From NCBI RefSeq assembly GCF_016656965.1, contig NZ_CP067977.1:2647501-2711500 (forward strand): 64,000 bases of DNA, given 5' to 3'. This DNA is from Brevundimonas vitisensis. GTDB lineage: Bacteria > Pseudomonadota > Alphaproteobacteria > Caulobacterales > Caulobacteraceae. The notes under the pieces were generated by a model. The model worked only from the letters and a program-made list of their open reading frames with translations, had not been told where the DNA came from and searched no databases. A program made the translations under genes and the position numbers. Every line of letters starts with the position of its first letter. Position 1 is the stretch's first letter. Positions 39,512 to 48,954 of the stretch are shown piece by piece.

Positions 39512-40156
39512 TCAGCTCTTGGCCAGTTCGGCGTCGATCGCCGTGGACAGGCCGTCCAGGGTGATGTCGGTCACGCGCTGTCCATTGACCATGAAGGTCG
39601 GGGTGCCGGTGATGCCCATGCCCTGGGCAGCCTGAATGCGGGCTTCCATCTGTTTCACCGCCTCGGTGTCGGTGACGCAGGCCTGGAACTCGGCCTGGCT
39701 CAGGCCGGCACCGGTGGCGATGGTGCGGACGCTATCGGCAGGCTGGACCCCGGCGGCCCATTCCTTCTGGCTGGCCATGATGGCGTCGACGACGTCGAAA
39801 TACTTGTCCTCGCCGGCGCAGCGGGCGACCAGGAAGCCGGCCACGGCCACGTCCTGCGGCGGGGTCGGAAACTCGCGGAAGACATAGCGGATCTTGCCGG
39901 TGTCGACATACTTGGCCTTGAACTGCGGCCAGACCTGCTCCTGCCAGGCGGCGCAATGGCCGCAGGTGACCGAGGCATATTCCACCACGGTGACCTTGGC
40001 ACCCTCGGCGGCCCCCAGGGCCATGTCGCCCTGGGCCGCACCGGCTGCCCCTGCGCTTTCGCCGCAGCCGGCCAAGGCCGCCATGGAGGCCAGGGCCGCT
40101 CCGGTCAGCGCCGCGCGGCGGCTCATGGAGGCGAAACGGAAACGGTTGTCGCGCAT
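39512..40156 (-). CDS. DsbA-family lipoprotein
   Basis: A 214-residue thioredoxin-fold protein with active site CGHC (SVTCGHCAAWQEQVW) and cis-proline loop GTPTFMVNG. The N-terminus has twin arginines (MSRRAALTG) and a lipobox ending LAGC, so it is probably a Tat-type lipoprotein facing the periplasm. The ATG at 40126 is a reasonable alternative start. CGHC differs from the CPHC of its neighbour, which should change its redox potential. Similar proteins act in oxidative folding or as thiol reductants; which one applies here is open. Confidence 0.85.
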   Translation of the reverse strand: MRDNRFRFASMSRRAALTGAALASMAALAGCGESAGAAGAAQGDMALGAAEGAKVTVVEYASVTCGHCAAWQEQVWPQFKAKYVDTGKIRYVFREFPTPPQDVAVAGFLVARCAGEDKYFDVVDAIMASQKEWAAGVQPADSVRTIATGAGLSQAEFQACVTDTEAVKQMEARIQAAQGMGITGTPTFMVNGQRVTDITLDGLSTAIDAELAKS

Positions 40157-40253
40157 CAGGCAGGTCCTTGTGCGGTGAGAACAGTGAGGATCGCGCGATT
40201 CCCCGCGAAACGCGCGCCCATCCCTTGTCGAGAACAGGTGCGGCGAAGTTTTG

Positions 40254-40802
40254 TCAACGCCGCCGCGTCCGATCCTCGCCCAGGACGGCGCGTCCCAGGC
40301 GCAGCAGGGCCTCGCGGATGGGCTCGGGCGACTGTTCCAGCGACGCCTTCAGTTCGGCCTCGACGGCGGCGGGCAGGGGGGGCGGGGGCACTGGTCGGGC
40401 CACGCTGACGCTGGACAGGGGGCGTATGGGGCCCTGGGTGATCCGCAGACGTTCGACCGTCCCGGTCCCCAGAAACAGGTTCACCCGCGCCAGTATGTCC
40501 GCCGACTTGTGCTGGACCAGCAGGGCCGCCGCCCCGGGCACGCGCAGTTCCAGCACCCCGCCAGAGGCACCGCGCCCGCGCGTCAGCTTGATGGGGCGGG
40601 TGATGCGGGCGTCCTGTTCCCCCACGATCTCGGCCCAGCGCGGTTCCAGCGCCTGGACGCCGCGTCCGTATTTCTGGTCCAGGTCGCGGATCACGCTGCT
40701 CAGAGCTTTACCGGCGCGCGGGGTCGGGCGCGGCACGGGGCGTGTCCGGCGGCGAGCCAGGATCTCGCGGGCTTCGGCCTCGGTCGGCAGGGGGCGGCGC
40801 AT
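40254..40802 (-). CDS. DUF721 protein, DciA-like replicative helicase loader
   Basis: About 182 residues. The KH-like DUF721 domain is recognised in ALEPRWAEIVGEQDARITRP and LELRVPGAAALLVQHKSADI. DUF721 proteins include DciA, the helicase operator of bacteria that lack DnaC-type loaders, so it may help load DnaB at replication start. The C-terminal third is Pro/Ala-rich and variable. The start is chosen at 40802 (MRRPLPTEAEAREIL); in-frame ATGs at 40820 and 40862 are possible. It is divergent from mutY with overlapping leader regions. Confidence 0.78.
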   Translation of the reverse strand: MRRPLPTEAEAREILARRRTRPVPRPTPRAGKALSSVIRDLDQKYGRGVQALEPRWAEIVGEQDARITRPIKLTRGRGASGGVLELRVPGAAALLVQHKSADILARVNLFLGTGTVERLRITQGPIRPLSSVSVARPVPPPPLPAAVEAELKASLEQSPEPIREALLRLGRAVLGEDRTRRR

Positions 40803-40891
40803 GAGCGGACCATAGCCCATTGTCGGCCCCGCGTAATGTGCGACAGGCGGCGCAGATGGCATCGGCCTGCAACTGTCGTAGGAGTGCTGCC

Positions 40892-41914
40892 ATGCCCGAC
40901 ACCCCCTCCGCCGTCCGCCGCCGTCTGCTGGCCTGGTATGACGCCCATGGCCGGACCCTGCCGTGGCGAGCCGCCCCCGGCGCGGCGCGGACGGACCCCT
41001 ATCGGGTCTGGCTGTCCGAGGTGATGCTGCAACAGACCACCGTGCCCCATGCCACCCCTTATTTTCAGGCCTTCACCGCCCGCTGGCCGACGGTCGTCGA
41101 TCTGGCCGATGCGCAGGACAGCGATCTGATGGCCGCCTGGGCGGGGCTGGGATACTACGCCCGCGCCCGCAATCTGCTGGCCTGCGCCCGGGCGGTCGCG
41201 CGCGATCATGACGGCGTCTTTCCGGATACGGAGGCGGGTCTGCTGGCCCTGCCGGGGGTCGGGGCCTATACGGCGGCCGCCGTTGCCGCCATCGCCTTCG
41301 GCCGCGCCGCCAATGTGGTCGACGGCAATGTGGAGCGGGTCATGGCCCGGCTGCATGCGGTCCAGACGCCGCTGCCCGCCGCGCGGCCCGAGCTGAAACG
41401 TCTGGCCGCTGCCTATGTGACCGACGACCGTCCTGGCGACTGGCCCCAGGCGCTGATGGATCTGGGGGCCACCGTCTGTCGTCCGAAGTCACCGCTGTGC
41501 CCGTCCTGCCCGATCCGGATCGACTGCGCCGCCTATGCCGAGGGCGATCCCGGCCGCTATCCGCTGAAGAGCTCGAAGGCACAGCGCCCCCACCGGCAGG
41601 GCATCGCCTGGGTGATCCGCAACGCGTCAGGACAGGTCGCCCTGGTCCGGCGGCCTGACAAGGGCCTGCTGGGTGGCATGGTCGGACTGCCCACCAGCGA
41701 CTGGAGCGAGACGGCCCCCACCGACAATCCGCCGCTGTCCGGCCCCTGGACCGAGGCCGGGGCCATCGAACACGTCTTCACCCACTTTTCCCTGACGCTG
41801 GCGGTGCGAACCGCGGAAGGGGAGGGCGACTACATCTGGATGGCCCCCAAAGAGGCACTGAAGGCCCTGCCCACCGTCTTTTCCAAGGCGCTGACGCGGG
41901 GGTTGGGAGCCTAA
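40892..41914 (+). CDS. mutY: A/G-specific adenine DNA glycosylase MutY
   Basis: MutY (340 residues) removes adenine mispaired with 8-oxoguanine. Catalytic Glu43 is in SEVMLQQTTVPHATPYF, the helix-hairpin-helix is LPGVGAYTAAA, and Asp144 is in VDGNVERVMARLHAV. The 4Fe-4S ligands C196, C203, C206 and C212 show the classic C-x6-C-x2-C-x5-C spacing. The C-terminal NUDIX-like domain that reads 8-oxoG starts near 240. An AGGAG site precedes the ATG at 40892. Its stop overlaps the convergent gene by four bases. Confidence 0.96.
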   Translation: MPDTPSAVRRRLLAWYDAHGRTLPWRAAPGAARTDPYRVWLSEVMLQQTTVPHATPYFQAFTARWPTVVDLADAQDSDLMAAWAGLGYYARARNLLACARAVARDHDGVFPDTEAGLLALPGVGAYTAAAVAAIAFGRAANVVDGNVERVMARLHAVQTPLPAARPELKRLAAAYVTDDRPGDWPQALMDLGATVCRPKSPLCPSCPIRIDCAAYAEGDPGRYPLKSSKAQRPHRQGIAWVIRNASGQVALVRRPDKGLLGGMVGLPTSDWSETAPTDNPPLSGPWTEAGAIEHVFTHFSLTLAVRTAEGEGDYIWMAPKEALKALPTVFSKALTRGLGA

Positions 41915-44061
41915 CGCAGCGACCGCACCCTGACCGTTCCGCCGCGCTTACGGGGCATGGCGACGACGTGGTGGTCGATGCGCTGGAAGGCCAGGTCCAG
42001 CACGGCATTGCCGACCGACAGGTTCGATACCGTCAGCCGCTCGATACCCTCGGGCAGGGCAGGGGTGTCGACATCGACCGTGCCTTCGATGGCGTCGATC
42101 TTCACCCCCAGCACGCCCTGCAGCATCAGAAACACCGACCCCGCCGCCCAGGCCTGGGGCAGGCAGGCGACCGGATAGGCGATCGGCGGTTCCCCCGGCT
42201 GGCGCTCAAAGCCACAGAACAGCTCGGGCAGACGCATCGAGAAATGCGAGGCGGCGGAATAAATCTCTCCCAGCAACATGGCCACCGGGCCCCGCTCGCC
42301 ATATCGGGCGATGCCCGCCGCCGCCATGGCCGTGTCGTGCGGCCAGACCGAGCCGTTGTGATAGCTCATCGGGTTATAGCGGGCCTGACCCTTTGCCAGG
42401 GTCCGCAGGCCCCAGCCGGAGCGAAACTCGGCCGACAGCATCCGCCGTGTCACCGCCTGCGCCCGCGCCGCCGAGGGCAGGCCGCTGAACAACAGATGGC
42501 CGGCGTTGGACGCGATCGAGCGGCAGGCCTGCCCCTCGCCGTCCAGGGCGATGGCATAGAACTGCTCGTCCTCCATCCAGAACCGGTCCTCGACCAGGAC
42601 GCGGACACGCTCGGCCCGTGCAGCCCATTCGGTCGCCCGGTCATCGCCGGTCAGCATCGCCAGATCGGCCATCGCTTGCCAGGCGGCAAAGGCATAGCCC
42701 TGGACCTCCAGCAGGGCGACAGGCCCCGTCGGGAACCGGCCGTCGCGATGGAAGATGGAATCCTCGGAGTCCTTCCAGCCCTGGTTCGACAGGCCCGTCT
42801 CGGCGGCCCGGGCATAGTCGATCAAGCCGTCGCCATTGCTGTCGCCATACTGGGTCATCCAGTCGGTGGCCGCGATCAGGTTGGGCCACAGGCGCCGGAT
42901 CAGGTCCAGATCACCCGTCCGGCGCGCATAGGCACCGGCAAGAGCCACGAACAGACAGGTCGTATCGACCCCGCCGTAGTACAGGCCGAACGGGACTTCG
43001 TGCAGGGCGCTCATCTCGCCGCCCCGCGTCTCATGCATGATCTTGCCGGGCTGGGAATCCCGATAGGCCGAGACCTCGGTGGCCTGACGCCCCGCCAGAT
43101 AGGTCAGCACACCGCGCGCCAGGCTGGGGTCCAGCCACAGCATCTGCCAGGCCGTGATGATGCCGTCCCGCCCGAATGGGGTCGAGAACCAGGGCGTCCC
43201 GGCATAGGGATAGGGGCCGGTCGGCAGATCCGTGGTCAGAAGGGCGACGTCGGCCCGCGACTGATCCAGCCAGGCATTGAAGCGCGGACTACGCGGCCCG
43301 CGCACCGACGCCCCGCGCCGACGCTTGGTCCGCATGTCCAGGCGCGCCGCGACTGCATTGCACCGCCAGCGTTCGCCGGATGGCGCGTCGCAGGCCCCGA
43401 CGCCGCATTCCAGATAAAGGTCCAGCCGTCGGCCCTGCGGCAGGCTGAACATGAACTCCGCCCGCGTGGCCCCTATCCTGGCCGGTGGTTCGGAAAAGGC
43501 CAGGCAGCTGGCCCGCCGGACGCCATCCAGTCCGTCATAGGCAAAGGTGACGCGCCGCCCGTCGTGAGTAGGGGCATGCAGGGTGCCGCGCTTGTCGCGC
43601 CGCGTGCCACGCACCTGAAAGATGTCGGCGAAATCGGCCCCGAATTCATAGGCCAGGGGCAGGAGGACGTCCTCGATGCCGTGGTTGGACATCCGCACGC
43701 GTTCGAACAGCCGCCCGTCCCACAAAAAGCGGCGGCGCTCGATGTGGATCACGCCTGCTGGGGCCGACCGGCCTCCGATCGGCGGAAGGGGGCGGTTGGT
43801 GGAGTGGGCTGTGAAATACACATTGTCCCGGGACACGCCCGAGCTCAACCGAGACGGACGTGCCTGGCCGACCGTCAGGATCAACCGCGACAGGACCCGG
43901 GTGTCGTTGTGAAACAGGCCATCGGCCCCGCCCCTCAGGTCGCCCCAGCCATCGGCGACCAGAAAGGTGTCGCCTGCCTTGAGCGCCTGAAGCTGGTCGA
44001 GAGCCTCAGGCTCTCCTCCGGCTTCCAGGGCGGTGGTCTGTACGGAATAGGCGTCGTCCAT
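41911..44061 (-). CDS. Amylo-alpha-1,6-glucosidase-type glycogen debranching protein
   Basis: A 716-residue protein with the GDE_N-like beta domain at the start (DTFLVADGWGDLRGGADGLF, NDTRVLSRL) and an (alpha/alpha)6 barrel typical of GH63/GDE-C enzymes: TPWFSTPFGRDGIITAWQML, GKIMHETRGGEMSALHEVPF, SNQGWKDSEDSI and YHNGSVWPHDTAMAAAG. Relatives cleave alpha-1,6 branches or related glucosides. No glycogen synthase or branching enzyme is seen nearby, so the substrate may be a small glucoside. It follows the GT4 gene after 65 bases in the same direction, probably as one transcript. Confidence 0.82.
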   Translation of the reverse strand: MDDAYSVQTTALEAGGEPEALDQLQALKAGDTFLVADGWGDLRGGADGLFHNDTRVLSRLILTVGQARPSRLSSGVSRDNVYFTAHSTNRPLPPIGGRSAPAGVIHIERRRFLWDGRLFERVRMSNHGIEDVLLPLAYEFGADFADIFQVRGTRRDKRGTLHAPTHDGRRVTFAYDGLDGVRRASCLAFSEPPARIGATRAEFMFSLPQGRRLDLYLECGVGACDAPSGERWRCNAVAARLDMRTKRRRGASVRGPRSPRFNAWLDQSRADVALLTTDLPTGPYPYAGTPWFSTPFGRDGIITAWQMLWLDPSLARGVLTYLAGRQATEVSAYRDSQPGKIMHETRGGEMSALHEVPFGLYYGGVDTTCLFVALAGAYARRTGDLDLIRRLWPNLIAATDWMTQYGDSNGDGLIDYARAAETGLSNQGWKDSEDSIFHRDGRFPTGPVALLEVQGYAFAAWQAMADLAMLTGDDRATEWAARAERVRVLVEDRFWMEDEQFYAIALDGEGQACRSIASNAGHLLFSGLPSAARAQAVTRRMLSAEFRSGWGLRTLAKGQARYNPMSYHNGSVWPHDTAMAAAGIARYGERGPVAMLLGEIYSAASHFSMRLPELFCGFERQPGEPPIAYPVACLPQAWAAGSVFLMLQGVLGVKIDAIEGTVDVDTPALPEGIERLTVSNLSVGNAVLDLAFQRIDHHVVAMPRKRGGTVRVRSLR

Positions 44062-44126
44062 CGGGGCTCCTTCGCATCGCAACGCGAACGCATGATGGCG
44101 ACAGCGGTTTCCGCCTCAGCTTGGCC

Positions 44127-45242
44127 TTATCCCACCATGCCGAAGCTGCGAGGCTCCTCGATGGGCCGAAGCGGCATGACCACATCAGCCAGGGGAGCCT
44201 CTGCGAAGGGGCGTTTGGCCGTCATGTCCGCATAGACATCGACATAGCGCCGCGCCATGGCCGTGGCCGAGAAGCGCAGGTCGAAACGGGCACGGATGGC
44301 CTCTCGGTCCAGGGTACGGGCGCGATCGGCGGCGGCCACGGCCTGTTCCAGCGTATCGACCAGGAAGCCGGTCGCCCCGTCCTCGATCACCTCGGGCGTC
44401 GAACCGCAACGGAAGGCGATCACCGGCGTCCCGCAGGCCATCGCCTCGATCATCACCAGGCCGAAGGGTTCGGGCCAGTCGATCGGGAACAGCAGCGCCT
44501 CTGCCCCGCCCAGGAAGGCCGACTTCTGGTGATCGCCGATCTCGCCAATGAACTCGATCAAGGGGTTGCCCTCGATCATCGGCTTGATCTTGGTCTCCCA
44601 ATAGACCTTGTCCGCCGCATCGACCTTGGCCGCCATCTTCAGGCGGCGACCCAGCTTTGTAGCAATTTCGATGGCCCGGTCGGGGCGCTTCTCCGGCGAG
44701 ATGCGGCCGAGGAAGGCGAAATAGCCGTCCGATTGCGGCGAGAAGGTGTACAGATCGCCGGGCATTCCGTGATGTACGGTCGCACGCCAGTTGGCGAAGG
44801 GCAGGGGACGGCGCTGGTCATCCGAAATAGACACCAGTCCGAACTGGCTCCAGCGCTCATAGACGCCGCCGATATCCTTCATGTCCAGCCGCCCGTGCAG
44901 GGTGGTCAGGGTCCGGTCGGCCCAGCGCTCGAACATCGGGAACTGGATCATGTCGGTGTGGAAATGGATGACGTCGAACTCTTCGGCCCGATCCAGGACC
45001 TGGGACAGCATCACCATATGAGCGGCCAGGTCCGACTTGAACGGCGCGGGATCCAGGCGGATCGCCTGATCGCGCACGGGCACCAGCCGGGCCTTGGTGT
45101 GGGCATCGGCACTGGCGAACAGAGTAACGTCGTGACCCAGATCGACCAGGGCGTCGGTCAGGTGCGCGACCACCCGTTCGGTCCCGCCATAAAGCCGAGG
45201 GGGAACAGCCTCATACAACGGGGTGATCTGGGCGATTTTCAT
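44127..45242 (-). CDS. GT4-family glycosyltransferase
   Basis: A 371-residue GT-B enzyme of the GT4 family. The N-terminus MKIAQITPLYEAVPPRLYGG has the glycine-rich acceptor loop, and the nucleotide-sugar domain shows FLGRISPEKRPDRAIEIA, EPFGLVMIEAMACGTPVIAF (the E-x7-E motif) and STPEVIEDGATGFLVD. Products of such enzymes range from glycolipids to glucosylglycerate-type solutes. The start at 45242 is chosen because it gives this canonical N-terminus. It is the first gene of a probable two-gene unit with the debranching-type enzyme, behind a possible stress promoter. Confidence 0.86.
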   Translation of the reverse strand: MKIAQITPLYEAVPPRLYGGTERVVAHLTDALVDLGHDVTLFASADAHTKARLVPVRDQAIRLDPAPFKSDLAAHMVMLSQVLDRAEEFDVIHFHTDMIQFPMFERWADRTLTTLHGRLDMKDIGGVYERWSQFGLVSISDDQRRPLPFANWRATVHHGMPGDLYTFSPQSDGYFAFLGRISPEKRPDRAIEIATKLGRRLKMAAKVDAADKVYWETKIKPMIEGNPLIEFIGEIGDHQKSAFLGGAEALLFPIDWPEPFGLVMIEAMACGTPVIAFRCGSTPEVIEDGATGFLVDTLEQAVAAADRARTLDREAIRARFDLRFSATAMARRYVDVYADMTAKRPFAEAPLADVVMPLRPIEEPRSFGMVG

Positions 45243-45285
45243 GTTGGGCTCCGGCGCGTCTGACAGGTTCGCGCATCGCCCATGT

Positions 45286-45310
45286 AACAACGCAATCGAG
45301 CGTCTGTTCC
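45286..45310 (-). promoter_or_regulatory. Possible EcfG/SigT-type promoter upstream of the GT4 gene
   Basis: Reading leftward, GGAAC (45310-45306), a 16-base spacer and TGTT (45289-45286) approach the GGAAC-N16/17-CGTT consensus with one mismatch. It lies about 45 bases before the start codon. A CGTT is also present but at a spacing of 13, which is too short. A tentative call. Confidence 0.4.
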
Positions 45311-45320
45311 CGAGCCGTTT

Positions 45321-46892
45321 CTACTGTGCGGCAGCGTACCGACGCTCGGGCGATCGCCTGAGCATCAGGGTGATCAGAACCGCCACCACCGCCGCTGCGC
45401 CGCCCCAGGTCCAGCCTGCGACAGCCATCCCTGTTGCCGCCGCCCAAAGGGTCTGCACAAGGAACTCAGCCAGGCCGACGAACCAGTTGCCGCGCTTCTG
45501 CTGATTGAACGCCTTGCGGTTGGCCGGGGCCTGTTGCCACAGATTGATCAGCCCGGACGACACCGCCGAGGCGATGCAGCCCGCAAACACCACGATCGCT
45601 GCCAGAGGGGCCAGCCAGGCGATCCCGGCCAGCGCCAGGGCCGTCAGGGCCAGGGTCGGGATGAGCGCTGCGGTCAGCTTGGCCCGGTCAGCCGCCGTCC
45701 GGTCGATGGGGGCTGCGGCCAGCAGATCGGGCGCATCTTCAGCCGACAGGGTGATCCAGGAAAAACTTCCCGCCAACTGCCCGGCCATGATGACCACCGC
45801 CCCGGCACCAAAGGCGATCCCACCCAGGCTGTCGGCGTTGCGGTACAGCACAAAACCCAGCGGCAGCAGATACAGCAGCCGCAGCAGAATCTGACTGATC
45901 AGTTGGGGATCGCGCGCTAGCAGCCGCAGTTCCTTGCGAACCATGGCCCGGTGCAGACCGTCAGCGAAATCGCTGTCGCTGCCACGCAACGCCTTGTTTC
46001 TCGGGCTGGCTGTATTGCCCGCCGCACCGGCTGCGGCCCGCGCGAAATAGGGCCCAAGTGCTACGACGGCGAGGGCAAACGGGATCAGTCCGGCCAGGGT
46101 CACCACGCTGACCGCAAGAAGATCACCCGTCACCGCCCGCAGGGGCCACCCCAGCAGACCGTCGGGCTGAAAGGCTCCACCGGCCAAAGCGTTCTGATAG
46201 GCGTTGGTCAGGGCGGTGGTTTCGCCATCATCCCCACGGGTAAAATTATAGGCCTGGCTGGCCAGGAAGACCGCGCCGCCGACCAGCCCGCCCAGGATCT
46301 GCGCCACCGTTCGCGTCTTGCGCGGTCCGATCGCGGCAAACAGGGCCAGGGTCAGCACCATCCCCAGCGCTGCCGCCAGCAGCGTCAGGCCCGCCAGCAA
46401 CCCATAAAGGCCCAGCCACTCGGGCCGGCCCAGAAGCGTCGCCGTAACGATGAACGGGGTGACGATGCCGATGTAGAGGACGCCGGTGACCAGGGCGATG
46501 GCGATGGCCCGCACCGTCAGGACGACGCGGGGCCTCAGCGGCGACGACAGCAACAGGTCCAGGTCCCGCCGCTCGTAGAGCGCCTGCACGCTCATATTGA
46601 TCGTCTGCGACAGCAGCAGCGTCAGCAGCACCAGCCCGCCGCCGGTCAGGATCAGGGTGACCATCTCGGTCCGGGGCAGGGGAAACCGCCCTGCCAGAAA
46701 GCCCAGGCTGACGCCGCCCAGCACCACAGCGCCGATGCCGATGGCCGCCAGCAGCCACAGCACGACCTTGCCGATCGACCCGGTGGGCTTCTTTGTGCCG
46801 TCACGGGGCCGCGATCCCATGCCGCGCCAGCCCAGGCGCATCTCATGCGCCAGAAGCCAGGGCACCGAGCCCGCCGGAAACAACCGCATCAT
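45321..46892 (-). CDS. ABC transporter permease (multi-pass)
   Basis: A 523-residue protein with about 12 hydrophobic helices in two halves, split by a cytoplasmic stretch near residue 300-330 (FADGLHRAMVRKELRLLARD) that contains the repeated coupling-helix theme. The N-terminal half has TINMSVQALYERRDLDLLLS, a pattern of ABC-2-type permeases. It overlaps the ATP-binding gene by four bases and the two must work together. Likely an exporter, as there is no binding protein. Cargo unknown. Confidence 0.8.
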   Translation of the reverse strand: MMRLFPAGSVPWLLAHEMRLGWRGMGSRPRDGTKKPTGSIGKVVLWLLAAIGIGAVVLGGVSLGFLAGRFPLPRTEMVTLILTGGGLVLLTLLLSQTINMSVQALYERRDLDLLLSSPLRPRVVLTVRAIAIALVTGVLYIGIVTPFIVTATLLGRPEWLGLYGLLAGLTLLAAALGMVLTLALFAAIGPRKTRTVAQILGGLVGGAVFLASQAYNFTRGDDGETTALTNAYQNALAGGAFQPDGLLGWPLRAVTGDLLAVSVVTLAGLIPFALAVVALGPYFARAAAGAAGNTASPRNKALRGSDSDFADGLHRAMVRKELRLLARDPQLISQILLRLLYLLPLGFVLYRNADSLGGIAFGAGAVVIMAGQLAGSFSWITLSAEDAPDLLAAAPIDRTAADRAKLTAALIPTLALTALALAGIAWLAPLAAIVVFAGCIASAVSSGLINLWQQAPANRKAFNQQKRGNWFVGLAEFLVQTLWAAATGMAVAGWTWGGAAAVVAVLITLMLRRSPERRYAAAQ

Positions 46893-47641
46893 ACGGCCGG
46901 GGCCGGGGCGGGCGCGGACACCAGGTCCAGGAAGACGTCCTCCAGCGTCATGCCGGCCTTGCCCGAGCGCGTGCGCAGCTCGTCCAGCGTGCCTTCGGCT
47001 AGCAGCTTGCCGTGCTGGATGATGCCGATGCGGTCACTCATGCGCTCGGCAACATCAAGGATGTGGGTGGTCAGGATGACCGTGGCCCCAGCCCTTACCC
47101 GGTCCTGCAACAGGTCCTTGACCTGCCGCGCCATGGCCGCATCCAGCCCGGTCAGGGGTTCGTCCAGCATCAGCAATTTGGGGTCATGGATCAGGGCGCC
47201 GGCCAGGGCCGCCTTTTGCTTCATGCCGCGCGAAAAGCCCTCGCACCGCTCGCGGCGATGCTCCCACAGGGCCAGCCATTCCAGCAGTTCCTGCGCCCGC
47301 GCCCGCGCCACCTTGCCGGGGACGCCCCACAGCCCGGCCACGAACTCCAGATATTCCATCGGGTTCAGCTTGTCGTACAGCATCGGCTCGTCGGGCAGCC
47401 AGGCGATCAATCGCTTGGCTGCCACCGGATCGGCCAGGGCATCGACCCCGAACACCCGGATGGTGCCCGAATCCGGCTTGGTCAGGCCCGCCGTCATCCG
47501 AAGGGTCGTGGTCTTGCCCGCACCGTTCGGGCCAAGCAGGGCATAGAGTTCGCCCGCCCGGACCGTCAGATCCAGGTCATCGACCGCCACCCGCGTGAAA
47601 GTCTTCCGCAGAGCCCGAAGCTCCAGCGCGGCGTCCGTCAT
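46889..47641 (-). CDS. ABC transporter ATP-binding protein
   Basis: A 250-residue ATPase of the CcmA/NatA type that energises the adjacent permease. Walker A is GPNGAGKTT (about 37-45), the signature is the FSRGMKQKAALAGALIHDPK region (SRGMKQ in place of LSGGQ), Walker B is LLMLDEPLTGLD, and the H-loop is TTHILDV. The length is standard for a single domain. It precedes the permease with a stop-start overlap. No regulator or substrate gene is nearby, so the cargo is not known. Confidence 0.92.
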   Translation of the reverse strand: MTDAALELRALRKTFTRVAVDDLDLTVRAGELYALLGPNGAGKTTTLRMTAGLTKPDSGTIRVFGVDALADPVAAKRLIAWLPDEPMLYDKLNPMEYLEFVAGLWGVPGKVARARAQELLEWLALWEHRRERCEGFSRGMKQKAALAGALIHDPKLLMLDEPLTGLDAAMARQVKDLLQDRVRAGATVILTTHILDVAERMSDRIGIIQHGKLLAEGTLDELRTRSGKAGMTLEDVFLDLVSAPAPAPAV

Positions 47642-47734
47642 AGGCTATCCCCCAGCATCCCCCGACCGTGCCGCCCCCAGGCAGTCAGGTCAAATGAAGT
47701 GCCTGTAATTGTTCGGGGTCGCCCGACCGATCCA

Positions 47735-48910
<1,176 letters not shown>

Positions 48911-48954
48911 TCAGGTCTGCCACAGTCGCGCCTCCACCCCTTCGAGGCTGTCTC

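Noticed and set aside
41968..44235. A 755-residue frame antisense to the debranching-type enzyme
   Set aside because: It has no homology features and overlaps a gene with a full set of enzyme motifs.
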